From the NCBI GenBank assembly GCA_029747015.1, contig JAKOGI010000025.1:1025001-1089000 (forward strand): DNA of 64,000 nucleotides. The letters are read 5' to 3'. Shown piece after piece: positions 44,130 through 55,000 of this stretch (the stretch's first letter is position 1; each line of letters starts with the position of its first letter). The notes under the pieces are model-generated. The model searched no databases. It was not told the origin of the DNA and saw nothing but the letters and a program-made list of their open reading frames with translations. The position numbers were made by a program, and so were the translations under genes. The DNA comes from Carnegiea gigantea. Taxonomy: Eukaryota; Streptophyta; Magnoliopsida; Caryophyllales; Cactaceae.

Positions 44130-44875
44130 AAATCAGGCAATTTTGTTCATTTTCTTTGGCACATATGGTAATGTATATCATACACCTAGGAGTATGTACT
44201 CTTACTTGCTATGTATGTATATTTTTCCAGCGTATATTTGTCACATAGACAATTTTTAATATGTGGCGCAGACGTGACTTGTAGGAGCATATACTCCTAG
44301 GAGTATGATGTAGATTTTGGACATATATACACTGGGTGAATTGTGCATATTATTTTAGTATCATTTTCGCATTAATGATATGTTATGTGTTAACCAAATA
44401 TCTCTACCGAATATATTTTTTCCTCATGATTTTTCTTCAGCTCGCACTGTGAAGGAAACACATCAAACAAATATCTTTAAACCAAAATTAGATTCGCTAA
44501 AATGTGGCAAGACATGTATAGGCAGGTGCATGATTCCTCTATTCATGATGAGAACTTTATTGACATGTATAAGTTTTATTCATGATGAGTACATACACTT
44601 GAGTGTATAATATAGGCTTTGTATTTTAAAAAGGCAAACTACCCTTTTGAGTTACTTTAATAAATACTATCCTGTCCGGATACAGATCGACGTGCATAAA
44701 CGAAAATTAGTAGAAAAGTAAAGCATCTTATTATATAGCAGCTAGGACAGAACTCCTAACAAGTCAAGTACGTAGCTGTGAGCTATACATACTTACTCAT
44801 GCAGAGGGCAAAGAACCTCTCGATAAACAAGTACATATATATATAAGTCTTAACCATGCTATGTAGATACTACCA
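44130..44875. other. Spacer between convergent small genes
   Basis: Contains a perfect 16-bp palindrome ATACTCCTAGGAGTAT at 44291-44306, with a related CCTAGGAGTATGTACTC at about 44187. No gene. Confidence 0.5.
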
Positions 44876-44880
44876 TGATC

Positions 44881-45258
44881 TCAGTTCTTGAAGGTCTCCC
44901 ATGATCGAAGCCCGAAGAACCTATGCCTCGACTTGATGAAGTCATCAGCCTCTTCGTCAACATTCTCATGGACATGCTTCTTGGGCTTCTTGGTCTCCCG
45001 TCCTCCAATCGAGGGCTCCTCGGAGCACACCTTGTGGTGAGCTCGCTCATGTACATGGTGCTCCCTAGGAAGCGGAACATAGCCCTCCTCAACATAGCCA
45101 GGGGCCTTATGAACACTTGGGTACCTAGGGAGACCATCATGGTTGGTGTCCACCCTCTCTAGACTAGAAAGATGGGCATGGTAATGTTCACTAGCATAGT
45201 TGGTGTCCCAACTTGTAGGGTAGCCATAGTGCCTTTGATCTACATACCTAAGGGCCAT
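44881..45258 (-). CDS. Small His/Glu-rich plant protein, function unknown
   Basis: 125 residues: MALRYVDQRHYGYPTSWDTNYASEHYHAHLSSLERVD at the start, a His-rich middle (REHHVHERAHHKV, KKHVHENV) and a C-terminal helix ENVDEEADDFIKSRHRFFGLRSWETFKN. The EEADxFIKxxHxxF ending resembles the C-terminal motif of several short plant proteins (EEAxxFIxxxHxRFELxKxxSM). No known enzyme domain. Clustered histidines could bind metal (speculative). The ORF ends cleanly in AT-rich surroundings and its base composition is gene-like. Confidence 0.7.
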   Translation of the reverse strand: MALRYVDQRHYGYPTSWDTNYASEHYHAHLSSLERVDTNHDGLPRYPSVHKAPGYVEEGYVPLPREHHVHERAHHKVCSEEPSIGGRETKKPKKHVHENVDEEADDFIKSRHRFFGLRSWETFKN

Positions 45259-45504
45259 TTTTGTGTTCTCTAAGACTTTGGTTTACACTCTTTGATTGGC
45301 AATCCTTACAAGTTGCAAGTTTGTTACAGGCAAAGGTAGGTTCTTATAGGAATGGAAATGTGACACTTTATTCTATGGTGATAAGGCCGTGGTGCATCTA
45401 ATGCCTTAACCAAAAGTCATGAATATCAACTATTGGCTTCCAAAGGAATACCTCTTTTAGACACGAGATTAAAACAATATTCTCTTGAAGTTGTTCAAAA
45501 AAGT

Positions 45505-45805
45505 GTTTTGTTACTGTTCAAGAACCAACTCAATTAAAAGTTTAAGTTGATGGTTGAAGGTCCACAAATAGGTTTATATATTAATACACCCCTTTGTGCA
45601 AATGCCCTTTGTGCTTGAAGCAATGATACTGCAAAGACTTCTCCTACCTTATGCCACAAATAAATATAAGGGTTGTTGAGATTTAAACCTGAAACATCTC
45701 ATTTACAAAGGCTCTGATACTATATTTAAGAACCGATTCAACCAAAAGCTTAAGTTAATAGTTGAAGGCTCAGGAATAAATTTGTACTCTAACCCCACTT
45801 CTACG
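45505..45805 (-). mobile_element. TRIM-like small LTR retroelement
   Basis: Two imperfect direct repeats (about 45518-45585 and 45728-45795) share CAAGAACCAACTCAATTAAA-like sequence, AAGTTTAAGTTGATGGTTGAAGG and an (A)TAAATTTGTA end. Between them lies a short non-coding interior. Next to the right repeat, GCTCTGATACTA (45712-45723) is the reverse complement of a one-base variant of the initiator-tRNA-Met primer binding site TGGTATCAGAGC. Size and layout fit a terminal-repeat retrotransposon in miniature. Confidence 0.6.
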
Positions 45806-46299
45806 TACCATGATGCTTGCGATTTTCTGTAAGAAATTGAAATGATCGCATATAAATAATGATTGAATAAACTAAAGTTATTGGTGAATAGTTTCCTGAA
45901 TATTGCATAAAGCTCATCATTTTATAAACGTACGTGATATTGTTATAATATTGGAGACAGTATCTTCGAATCGGTATATATATATATGCATGCAAAACAA
46001 AGTGAGTATGAGCATATGTACCTTTTGAAACTATATATAACCCTTTAACACTATTAAACTCGATACGTATGGATGGTAAGATTAATGATACCCTACAGCG
46101 TTGGTTTTAACATTTTCTGGTATATAGAGTGCAGTTTTCTATAAGATTGACATGATTAAGTTAGATTAAATGGATCATTAGCATTCTAGTAAATTTTGAA
46201 CGTTGGCATTTTGGGTAATAAAGCCAAGCTTCAAGCTAAATCGAATCTAAATGGTAAAATTTTGAAACAAATAAAAAAATAACACAACACACACATGCA

Positions 46300-46302
<3 letters not shown>

Positions 46303-46365
<63 letters not shown>
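46303..46365. repeat. (AT)n microsatellite, about 31 units
   Basis: A pure AT run 47 bp downstream of the stop codon of the minus-strand gene at 46412. Confidence 0.95.
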
Positions 46366-46370
<5 letters not shown>

Positions 46371-46411
46371 ATTCTAATATGATCCTTTATTCCACATTAG
46401 ACATCATGTTT

Positions 46412-46861
46412 TTACTCAACAACTTTGATCTCCATGTAACTATTGATCCAACGGAGCCAAATCTTCTGACCCGGGACCAGCCCCCGGCGTCGAATGAAGG
46501 TCTCAGTCTCGGTTCGGAAGTTGGTGAGGGCATAAAAGTTCTCATACATGTAGAGCTGAGTCATGAAGAAAACACACCTTTCATCCTTAACCACAGTCTT
46601 GATCGCTGAGCCCTTGGTTAGCCTCCTCCCCTTGGATGCCGGCATGAGGGGGAGAATGTGGGCTTCAAATGCATGTTTCTCAACAAAGAAGGTGTCACTT
46701 CTGACCTCGTCTGATGTCAACTCCTTCTTGATCGGCCAGGAGCTGTCCACTTCAATAGTGGAGCCAGAGCCAGAGCCGGAGCCAGAGCCAGAGCTAGAGT
46801 TAGAACCAGAACCGACCCCCATGAAATCATAATATACAATCTTCTTTGTTGGTTCTGCCAT
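46412..46861 (-). CDS. Small protein with a B3-like DNA-binding fold (putative)
   Basis: 149 residues. The N-terminus MAEPTKKIVYYDFMGVG runs into a Ser-Gly linker (about 16-35) and then a single domain: PIKKELTSDEV, FVEKHAFEAHILPLM, RLTKGSAIKTVVKDERCVFFMTQLYMYENFYAL and ETFIRRRGLVPGQKIWLRWINSYMEIKVV. The order HILPLM ... V.D......F......Y.L...W/F..F...RGL..G..I.L.W resembles plant B3 domains of the small DUF313/At-B3 kind. B3 domains bind DNA in the nucleus. I cannot see whether the DNA-contacting loops are kept, so the call is tentative. The linker is encoded by a GGCTCT/GGCTCC repeat that probably varies in length. Confidence 0.62.
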   Translation of the reverse strand: MAEPTKKIVYYDFMGVGSGSNSSSGSGSGSGSGSTIEVDSSWPIKKELTSDEVRSDTFFVEKHAFEAHILPLMPASKGRRLTKGSAIKTVVKDERCVFFMTQLYMYENFYALTNFRTETETFIRRRGLVPGQKIWLRWINSYMEIKVVE

Positions 46862-47256
46862 TTTTTTGGATATATAGTTTGACTGTAGAACTCTAACTTG
46901 AATTCTTGCTGTTGCCTTCCATCTAGTTAAGTAGGATCGAGATTATAGTTAAGCAGGGAATTTAATGCTTCGATTTTACATGATAATCTCATTTGATTTG
47001 GAAACCATTTAAGAGGGGTTTTTTAGTGCTTCTTTTTCCTATCTTCCCCCCCCCCCCCGGGAAAAGTATTTAAGGTTAACACTCTTTTTTTATGCTCTAG
47101 CTAGGCTGTATTTGCAAAGTCAGATGTATCTGCGACTCACGCTTTAATTAGTATCTCATTTTAAAATCTTATGAGCTAGACCAACATATTACCGTCATCT
47201 TTGATCGGTCGTCATACCAGTGATTGGAACTAGGGTCGGATATTTCCATCTATTTA

Positions 47257-47432
47257 GGGTCTGTTCTTTTCGTGGGTAAATTGGATAGATAAAAAGATGA
47301 AGTGGGTTGAAATAGGTTGAAGTCAGTTGAATTTTTTTATGTGATAAAATTGAACTTGATTAAAATAGCTGAAGTGGGTTGAAGTGGGTTGAAGTTGATA
47401 TTTTGAAATTGACCCACGAATAGAACAGGCCC
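47257..47432 (+). mobile_element. Tourist-like MITE, GTTGAAGTGG family, copy 3
   Basis: Left GGGTCTGTTCTTTTCGTGGG, right inverted (CCCACGAATAGAACAGGCCC), flanked by TTA at 47254-47256 and 47433-47435. Shortest intact copy (176 bp), with two clear GTTGAAGTGG units and the core TTTTTTTATGTGATAAA. Confidence 0.88.
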
Positions 47433-47439
47433 TTAGACA

Positions 47440-48165
47440 TATATGTTACTAATTAATGTTAGAAAACAAGTTAACAACCAATAATGATAAAAACACTCTC
47501 ATATTTTTTGTAACTTAATTTTCATTTCCCTTCCACCAATTCGATCTATACACGAAAACACTTTTTGTTTCGAGGGTGTGAACAGTAACATCTTTAAATT
47601 CTATTATATTTGAACTTTTTTCAAATTCACACCACTTTATTTTTCTATACGTTATTTTTTTTAATTCAGATTTATACTATGGCTTTGCTTTAATCAGATT
47701 CAACCTGTATTTTTGCTTGAGAAATGTTTCATGTGTTAGGCTATATATCTTCCCTGTGGGCTCGTGGAAACTTGATCTTTGAGAGAACTTTGCGTTGACA
47801 ATGACTAGTTAGGGTCTAACCTTCTTTTAGGCATTGTTTAGTTAATTAATGAGCCTTGGACGGCTGAGAACCTGAGATAATCTCCACGTCTTTAGTAAGT
47901 GTAGTATTGTTGTTGTTTCTACTGTAAAAGGGGGTGTCTAATGTCTATCTTGATTACTTACTAATTACCATGTATCGAGGAAAAAAAATGACTTGTTCAT
48001 ATATATGTCACTTTTGCACATAAATGAAACGAGGTAGGGGTGTAATACGAAATGGGAAATGGAAAAGGGTGGACTACTGTTGACATTTTTTTTAAATTAA
48101 AAAAGGGTAAGTGGTAGAAGGAGAGATGTCTCTTTCTACAGGAGTGCACCCAATAGTAATTTAGG
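47440..48165. other. AT-rich spacer
   Basis: No gene or element recognised. Confidence 0.4.
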
Positions 48166-48169
48166 ATTG

Positions 48170-48770
48170 TCAAACGAGTCAGGTCGGGTCAAATTCATGC
48201 TTGTATTGAAATTAAACGGGTCGAGAAATCCTTAACCTGAACCTAACTCATCTATTAAACGGGTTAAAATATTGACTTGTACCTGTTTATTTTTCAAACG
48301 GGTTGATCCGAAATTTACTCATTAACCTGTTTAATATAAACGGGTTAGGTTCATGTTATCCGATTACTGATTTAGCCGCTTAATATTTTGTCTAAAATAT
48401 GATTACCGAGCACTATAAATCAATTTTTTACTTTAATATAGCATCATCATGCAACCATTGTCTATGATTCACAACAACCACAATCACAAAACAAATATCA
48501 ACTTGATTAAACCCCATATTTTCACAATTTCTCCCAAAAAGTACATGATAATTGGGTAAACGGATCAACTTATTTAATTCATTTAATTAAACCGGTTAAA
48601 TAGGTATTGTTTCGTGTCAAAATTCTCAACTTGAACTTAACTCAATTAATTAAACAGGTTAAATATATCAACATATTTAATTAAACGGGTTTTGAAAATC
48701 TTTACCCAAACCCACTTAATTTTGTGTTCGGTTTGGGTCGATAATCGTGTCAACCCATTTAATTAAAAAG
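48170..48770. repeat. Repeat region built on TTAAACGGGTT words
   Basis: Many copies of TTAAACGGGTTAA/AACCCATTTAAT in both orientations. The two ends are roughly inverted (AAACGAGTCAGGTCGGGTCA on the left; GGGTCGATAATCGTGTCAACCC on the right). It looks like a decayed non-autonomous DNA element, but I could not fix its ends. Confidence 0.5.
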
Positions 48771-48812
48771 TCCTTTGAAGTGACTGATGTGATCGTTTGC
48801 CCAATTTAGATA

Positions 48813-49262
48813 ACCAACCAACTGTTATATTAACTTCCCTATGCACGTGGGACAACACCCAGAATTTTATCAATGTGGGACAATACCCACTTTCATACTC
48901 CAACACACCCCCTCACGTGTGGGCTACTAACAAGGCCCAACACGTGCAAACAATTTTTAATCAAACGGGGACGGTGACAAATCAAGATCGAGCAACCCGC
49001 TCTGATACCATGTTAAATTTTTTATATTAATTGGGCTTTCAACAACGAGTCACACACATAAGCTCAAATGAGGTTCCATCCCAAAACCAATTGGTAATAG
49101 GTGGAGTAACTCACAAGCTTATATACATGCTCAAACCCTTCAATTTCATCAATGTGGGACAACACCCACTATCATGTTCTTTGAATTTTATCAATGTGGG
49201 ACAATACCCACTTTCATACTCCAACACCAACCAACTGTTATATTAACTTCCCTATGCACGTG
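48813..49262. repeat. 37-bp direct repeat flanking the TRIM (48813-48849 and 49226-49262)
   Basis: Both copies read ACCAACCAACTGTTATATTA... to ...ATGCACGTG without mismatch. LTR elements normally duplicate 4-6 bp, so this is too long for a simple target duplication. Confidence 0.85.
48848..49226 (-). mobile_element. TRIM retroelement with one full and one partial LTR
   Basis: GCTCTGATACCA at 48999-49010 is the exact reverse complement of the tRNA-iMet primer binding site. It abuts a repeat at 49011-49226 that starts TGTT and ends AACA, the TG...CA of an LTR (216 bp). On the other side of a 93-bp interior lies a partial second LTR, 48848-48905, sharing TTTTATCAATGTGGGACAAT and the ACTCCAACA end. 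No coding capacity. A 37-bp direct repeat flanks the whole unit at 48813-48849 and 49226-49262. Confidence 0.75.
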
Positions 49263-49269
49263 AAAAAGA

Positions 49270-50665
49270 GCGTAATGATCCACCATACTTAGATAACTCT
49301 GATTATCACGAATAATAATAGCAATCTGCCAAAGAATAGATGTCTACCCCTTAAGCGCTTGTATAACTGTGACGTTACCTCTTTCAATACATAATTGCTT
49401 GGACCTTGCTTCACGAATGCATTTATACTATCTCGTAATGCTGGTGCCTCTGCTACTAGAACAGTAGAGTCTCCACCTCTATTGACAAATTTATATATAT
49501 GTTTATTTGAATAAAGAGAAGAGAGAACAGTAATTCTATGATACTTATGTATCTAGTTATATACACACTCTCTCCCCATATACATATACATACAAAAAAT
49601 AAAGGAAAAAATACAATTAAATAGGAGGGAAAAAAGAAAAAGCAGAACAAGAAAAAGAAAAAGAACAACAAAATCCAGTCTTTATATTTTTGAGATCTTC
49701 GTCCCTGAAATCCTAGGTAGACCAGAACCCCTTGCAAACACCCCCCTCAGGGAAAAATCAGGATACTGGTGCTCACTAATCAGAAACCCTAACTTGCGCA
49801 ATTGCGCACGTACGAATTGGGGAGCCAAAAGAAGGGGTGGGAGGGGGAGAGAGAGAGAGAGAGATTGGGAAGTGGCTTCAGTTGTTGTTGTATTCGACTC
49901 AAATTTTCCGATTGTCAAACTCGAAATCGGGGAAAAATCAAGGTTCAGGTCGACCTAAACGGTTAGTAATTTCTGCTATTTGATCGATTCTCTATCAATT
50001 CGTACATTTGTGTCCCGGCATTGTAATCTGTTCAGTGTGCTTAAGTTAGGTTGAAATGGATCATTTATAGGGCTAAATTTTTGAAGAATTGTAAATTTTG
50101 ACGTTATTTGCTTGATTATTTAGTCTGACAGACTGATTGTATGTATGCCCAGGATTACAGACAATTGATAGTTTTTATTGAGTTTTTCTCTATGGGTGAT
50201 TCTTATTTTGCATGGCAGCTCCACGCCCCCATTTTTTTTGAGTAATTAGGCCTTAATCATTTGTTGTTATAAGGTTAATTTTTGTGGTTAGATGGATATG
50301 CATCATCCAATACTTTCTTTGAAGAGTTATCTTCTTGTTTTCATGGTTGTGACTTTGTTGGGGGTTTTGGTCAATTGATGAACTAGAACCCCTAAGACAT
50401 TCCTTTTTGTTTAGCTGAATTTTGGGTTATACTAGTTGCGAGAGGCAGTATTAGTCTGGTCAAAAATTCATTTTCTTGATGTTTGATAGTGGCGAGTTGT
50501 TGTTGTTGTTGCGGAAAGTGATTAATCAAAAGTTTCATACTGTGTGCCAGATGTGACTTAGGTTGGGCCTGTTGGTGAAAACCTGTAAGACAAGCACGTT
50601 AACTGAACTTACAATTCAAAATCACGAACCTGGAAGAAGCAGTGCCATTTTTCATGAAAACACTA
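49270..50665. other. Spacer and probable promoter/5' UTR of the DP gene
   Basis: A GA microsatellite at about 49850-49864 and a G/C-containing patch to 49965 look like the first, non-coding exon. AACGGTTAGTAA near 49960 could be its donor. No separate gene found. Confidence 0.4.
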
Positions 50666-50669
50666 CTTA

Positions 50670-50977
50670 GGGTCTGTGCTTTTCATTGGTAAATATCAAT
50701 TTACCAATTTCAACTTACTTCAACCCGTTTCAATCCATTTCAACCAAAAAAATTCCAACTTCAACCCACTTCAACAAAAAAATACTAACTTCAAAGCATC
50801 ATATAAAAAAAATATATCAACTTCTTCCAACTTCAACAAACTTCAATCCACTTCAACCCACTTCTATCCACTTCAACAAAAAACCACCAACTTCAACCCA
50901 CTTCAACACACTTCAACAAATCTCAACCAACTTTACCCATTTCCCAACTCATATTTCCCAACAAAAAGAACATGCCC
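50670..50977 (-). mobile_element. Tourist-like MITE, GTTGAAGTGG family, copy 4
   Basis: The left end GGGTCTGTGCTTTTCATTGG and right end AAAAAGAACATGCCC are inverted repeats flanked by TTA (50667-50669, 50978-50980). The interior is the same decamer array in the opposite orientation (AACTTCAACCCACTTCAACA and variants). Longest copy, 308 bp. It sits in the probable 5' UTR intron of the DP gene. Confidence 0.8.
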
Positions 50978-51530
50978 TTAATACTGGCCAGAATCAATGA
51001 TTACTTTTGCATTGGGGAGGAGGAATTGGTGGAACCTTAAGCTGCCATTTGTGTCTTGGTAAATGTTTTGATATAAGAAACCAAAGAATTTGTGTTTCTG
51101 TACCCTTTTTTTTCCTTCCTTCCTTCCCCCTTTTGATGTAGGGGTGTCTGGGAAAATTTTGGGAAATGCTGTGCAAATGACGACTGGGACTGGTAGTTTG
51201 GCTTCTGTTTGAGCATGTTGAGGACAGGCTCACTGACCTGAGAAGGAAAGAATCCAATGATAGTTGTAACAATTTGGCATTTTTGTTCATTTTGAAACGC
51301 ACTCTATCTCTTTTTGTCTTTTTTTGAATCTGGTGACTTCACATTTGATCCGACTTTGATAGGCAAGTTGGTCTTGGAAGAGTGATTGGATTGAATATAC
51401 TGAGTGGTCTTTTTCCTGCCTTGTTCTCTCTGCTTTCAGTTTTCTTGGATTATGACTGGATTTTGATGTAAGAACGATATATAATCGGCGTCAATTATAA
51501 TCCTAGTTCTTGCTTTTCTTGAATAGCGTG

Positions 51531-51948
51531 ATGGTAACAGGAAATTCTCAAGAAGATGGAGAAAAGAACCCAAAAGGAACTACACGGTCATGGGGGACTG
51601 CTGTCTCTGGGCAGTCAGTGTCAACAAGTGGCAGTGTGGGCTCACCATCTAGCCGCAGTGAAGCCGGAATGGCTACTCCAGCTCGTGATAACACTGTTGT
51701 TAGATTAGGTCACCTTGAGATTCATGGTGAGGATACTGGGTCTCAGGGTGCTGTTGCGTAAGTTTTTTCTTTCTAGATTCAAGTTACTTATGGTCTTGGT
51801 TTTTGTGATAATATCTTTTAAGTTGTAACTCATCTATGACAGTTATGAATGTCTTCTTTGAAATTTGAGTGTTTGAGGTTACTTGTTATTTTTGTCTGAC
51901 ATTCCTACATAACTTACTGTTGAGCTCTGAAAGTCTATCTTTTTATTC

Positions 51949-52019
<71 letters not shown>

Positions 52020-55000
52020 TTGTCTTACATTCATACATAACTTACTGTTCAGCTCTGAAAGTCTATCTTTTTATTCTTAATATGTATACATATTTGGACA
52101 AGATCCTCATATATTGTCAATCTCTAAACAGTAGCAAGAGGAAAAAAAGAGGTCAACGAACGACTGGGACTGAGAAAAGTGGTCGTGGACTTCGCCAGTT
52201 TAGTATGAAAGGTTAGCAGCTTGTCTCCCTTTATTGTAGTAGCCTAGAGACTATTATTTGCATTTCTGAGTTCGTTACTAGCATTTTGTGCTTCTGATTC
52301 TAGCATATCAGCATATGCTGTCTACTTCATGACTAATTTCTGGTTATTTTCTGTAGTCTGTGAGAAGGTTGAAAGCAAGGGGAGGACGACATATAATGAG
52401 GTCAGCTGGTTTCTTGGATTTCATTCACTATGAGATAACTTCATTCCTTTTCACCCAAAAAATGAATAACAAAAGAAAATAAATAAAATTTGTAATTGCA
52501 GTTATGCAATTGCATAAATTGCTGCAATGTTTTGTATTTCTGGATGGATTGATTCTCTGAATAGTTTAGAATTATGGAACTGACCTAACTTATGATGGTT
52601 GAGTTAATAAATTCAATGTCTCTGTTGCTGGAATGATTGTCTGTTCTTGAATAACTGGCTAAATGAGAAAATCAGATCATTTCTGCATGATCACTGAGGC
52701 TCGCTGATGTAATTTCTAGTGAAACTGATTTCATCTCTATTTGAAAACGATCTATCTGAAACCTAGTAATACCGGAAACTTTATACATGCAGCAATTTAT
52801 TGCACTGGGTAGATTGGTGAAGATGTTTGTTGAATGGGTCAGGTACTCAAATCGTTTATGACTATAAAGATTCAACAAGGACTCATATGTGTTTGTGCAA
52901 GATATCAAATCATATTTTTTTTGCTCACCCAGTTATAGTAAGTATGTTGATAAGAATTGCCTGGTCTAGACATGTGGAGAAGGAATTGGGAAGGAGGGAA
53001 GTTGTGACAATACTAAGACTTAATTAGGACTTATATATGGTTTTGCAAGTCATTGAATGAGATTTTGTTTGCCCACTCAGTTATGATGGTTATGTTGATT
53101 ATTGTGCCTTGGTCTGGACATGTTGAGTAGGAACCGAGAAGAAGAGAAGATGTGATAACAGTTGGATTATAATTAACTCTCCTAGACTATTTTTCATCTT
53201 TGATGCATCATACATTTAAAGTTTTTCTTAGAAGTACCTAAGCTGCAATTGTAAGTGTGTGCTCACTTGGCAATCTTTGTCATTAAGTACCAGATCCTCT
53301 GGTTCTTTTCCAATCTTTTTAGTTTGACTCAAGACTTGTGTGCTTTCACCTCTATCATGTCCTTGTAAAAATGCAACCTGGAAATGGCGATTACTGGGGT
53401 GCTCCTCATTCTTTGTGTTGAGCTACTTCTGTTTCTGTAGATCAGGTCACTTACCTCATGGTTGTGCCTTGAGATCTGAATAATCTGATTATTGCAAGAA
53501 ACTTCCAGGTTGCAGATGAACTAGTGGCTGAATATGCAGCAGCAAGTAGTGCTCTTGAACCTAATGAACAGGTATGCATATTCTGATTCTCATGAGAGCA
53601 TGTGTTCAAATCTTGGCAATTATTTGTGTGTATAATACTTTGTTTTGGAGCACGGATAAATGACAAAGGTAGTGGTTATTTGTGTCTATAACTGATCCCC
53701 TACCTATTTGTTTCCTTCAGCCAGGATATGACGAGAAAAATATTCGGCGAAGAGTGTATGATGCCTTGAATGTTCTAATGGCAATGGATATCATATCCAA
53801 GGATAAAAAGGAAATACAATGGAAAGGTCTCCCTCGGACTAGCTTGAATGATATCGAAGAACTAAAGGTGTGGATATCTGCTAGAGATAAATTTTGGTCG
53901 GACTATGTAAAGGAAGCTTCTCAAGTTGAATTTTTATTAATATATGCAGACCGAGCGATTAGCCCTGAGAAATAGGACAGAGAAGAAAGCTACATACTTG
54001 CAGGAACTAGAGGAGCAAGTAAGAATCCCTTTTGTCTTTTCGTCACGTGCCAACATGTACATATGAAATTGAGTTTGGAACACTCCCCCCTGATGTGTCT
54101 ATTTCGTTGATATATGGACATTTGTAAATTCTAATAATTTCCTTTTGACATCAATGAAGTTCGTAGGATATCAAAACCTTATACAGCGGAATCAACAATT
54201 ATACGGCAATGGCAATGCTCCTAGTGGTGGTGTGGCTTTACCTTTTATTCTGGTTCAGGTACCATTATTACCGCTCACCCATCATGCCCTTTTTCCTCCT
54301 GTAGTCTCTTTCTTGTCGTTATATCTACTTGTAAGTGTCTATAAATTAACATTGCAACTGTAAATGGAAAACTACTTAAGCTCAGAATTGTCTTTTGAAA
54401 TAATTTTGAACATTGACAATGCAGCGGAGTCGCAGTTCTAGTGTGAAATGTCTGGTCTTGGTAATGCTCTATCTACTATATTAGAATGCTTGTTGTGATG
54501 GGAAAGGTTGCTGACAACCTGCAATGAATATTCCTGATCCAAGGAAAAAAAAAAAACCTGCAATGAGTATGTGTGTCACTGAATTAGGCTCAAGTTTGAA
54601 CCTTGGTTTTAAAAGGCCCAACGTGTAGTAAAGCACAAAGGCCCCCAAAAGCTGAGGTTTATGGTGAAGGCGTATGCAGCACAGATATTGGACATTTTTT
54701 TCCTCCCTGAAATGCTTAATAATTGATACGTTGTACTCTTAGTATGCTGCTTGTAAATTAACTTACTAGTGGAAAAGTGGAATTTAAAAATGAGACCTAA
54801 ACATGTAAAAGAAAAATTTAACAGTTTTTGATAAATTAATTTTCAACACCTAGGAGAATGGAAATTACTTCAAAGGTCCATTGACATTTGTCAAAACAAA
54901 TTATGGGCCTAAAATTGCCATAATTCCCTTTTATTTGGCCTTCCTGATGATATTTGGAAGCTAATAATCTAGACTTTTTGGGGGGGGGGGGTGACGAAAA

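Noticed and set aside
46295..46609. 104-codon frame beginning with poly-Tyr-Ile
   Set aside because: It is translation of the (AT)n microsatellite running antisense into the B3-like gene.
48797..49246. Two plus-strand frames of 77 and 71 codons
   Set aside because: They are chance frames across the TRIM LTRs and primer site.
53682..53975. 97-codon frame as a separate gene
   Set aside because: It is DP exon 53721-53867 read through into the next intron.
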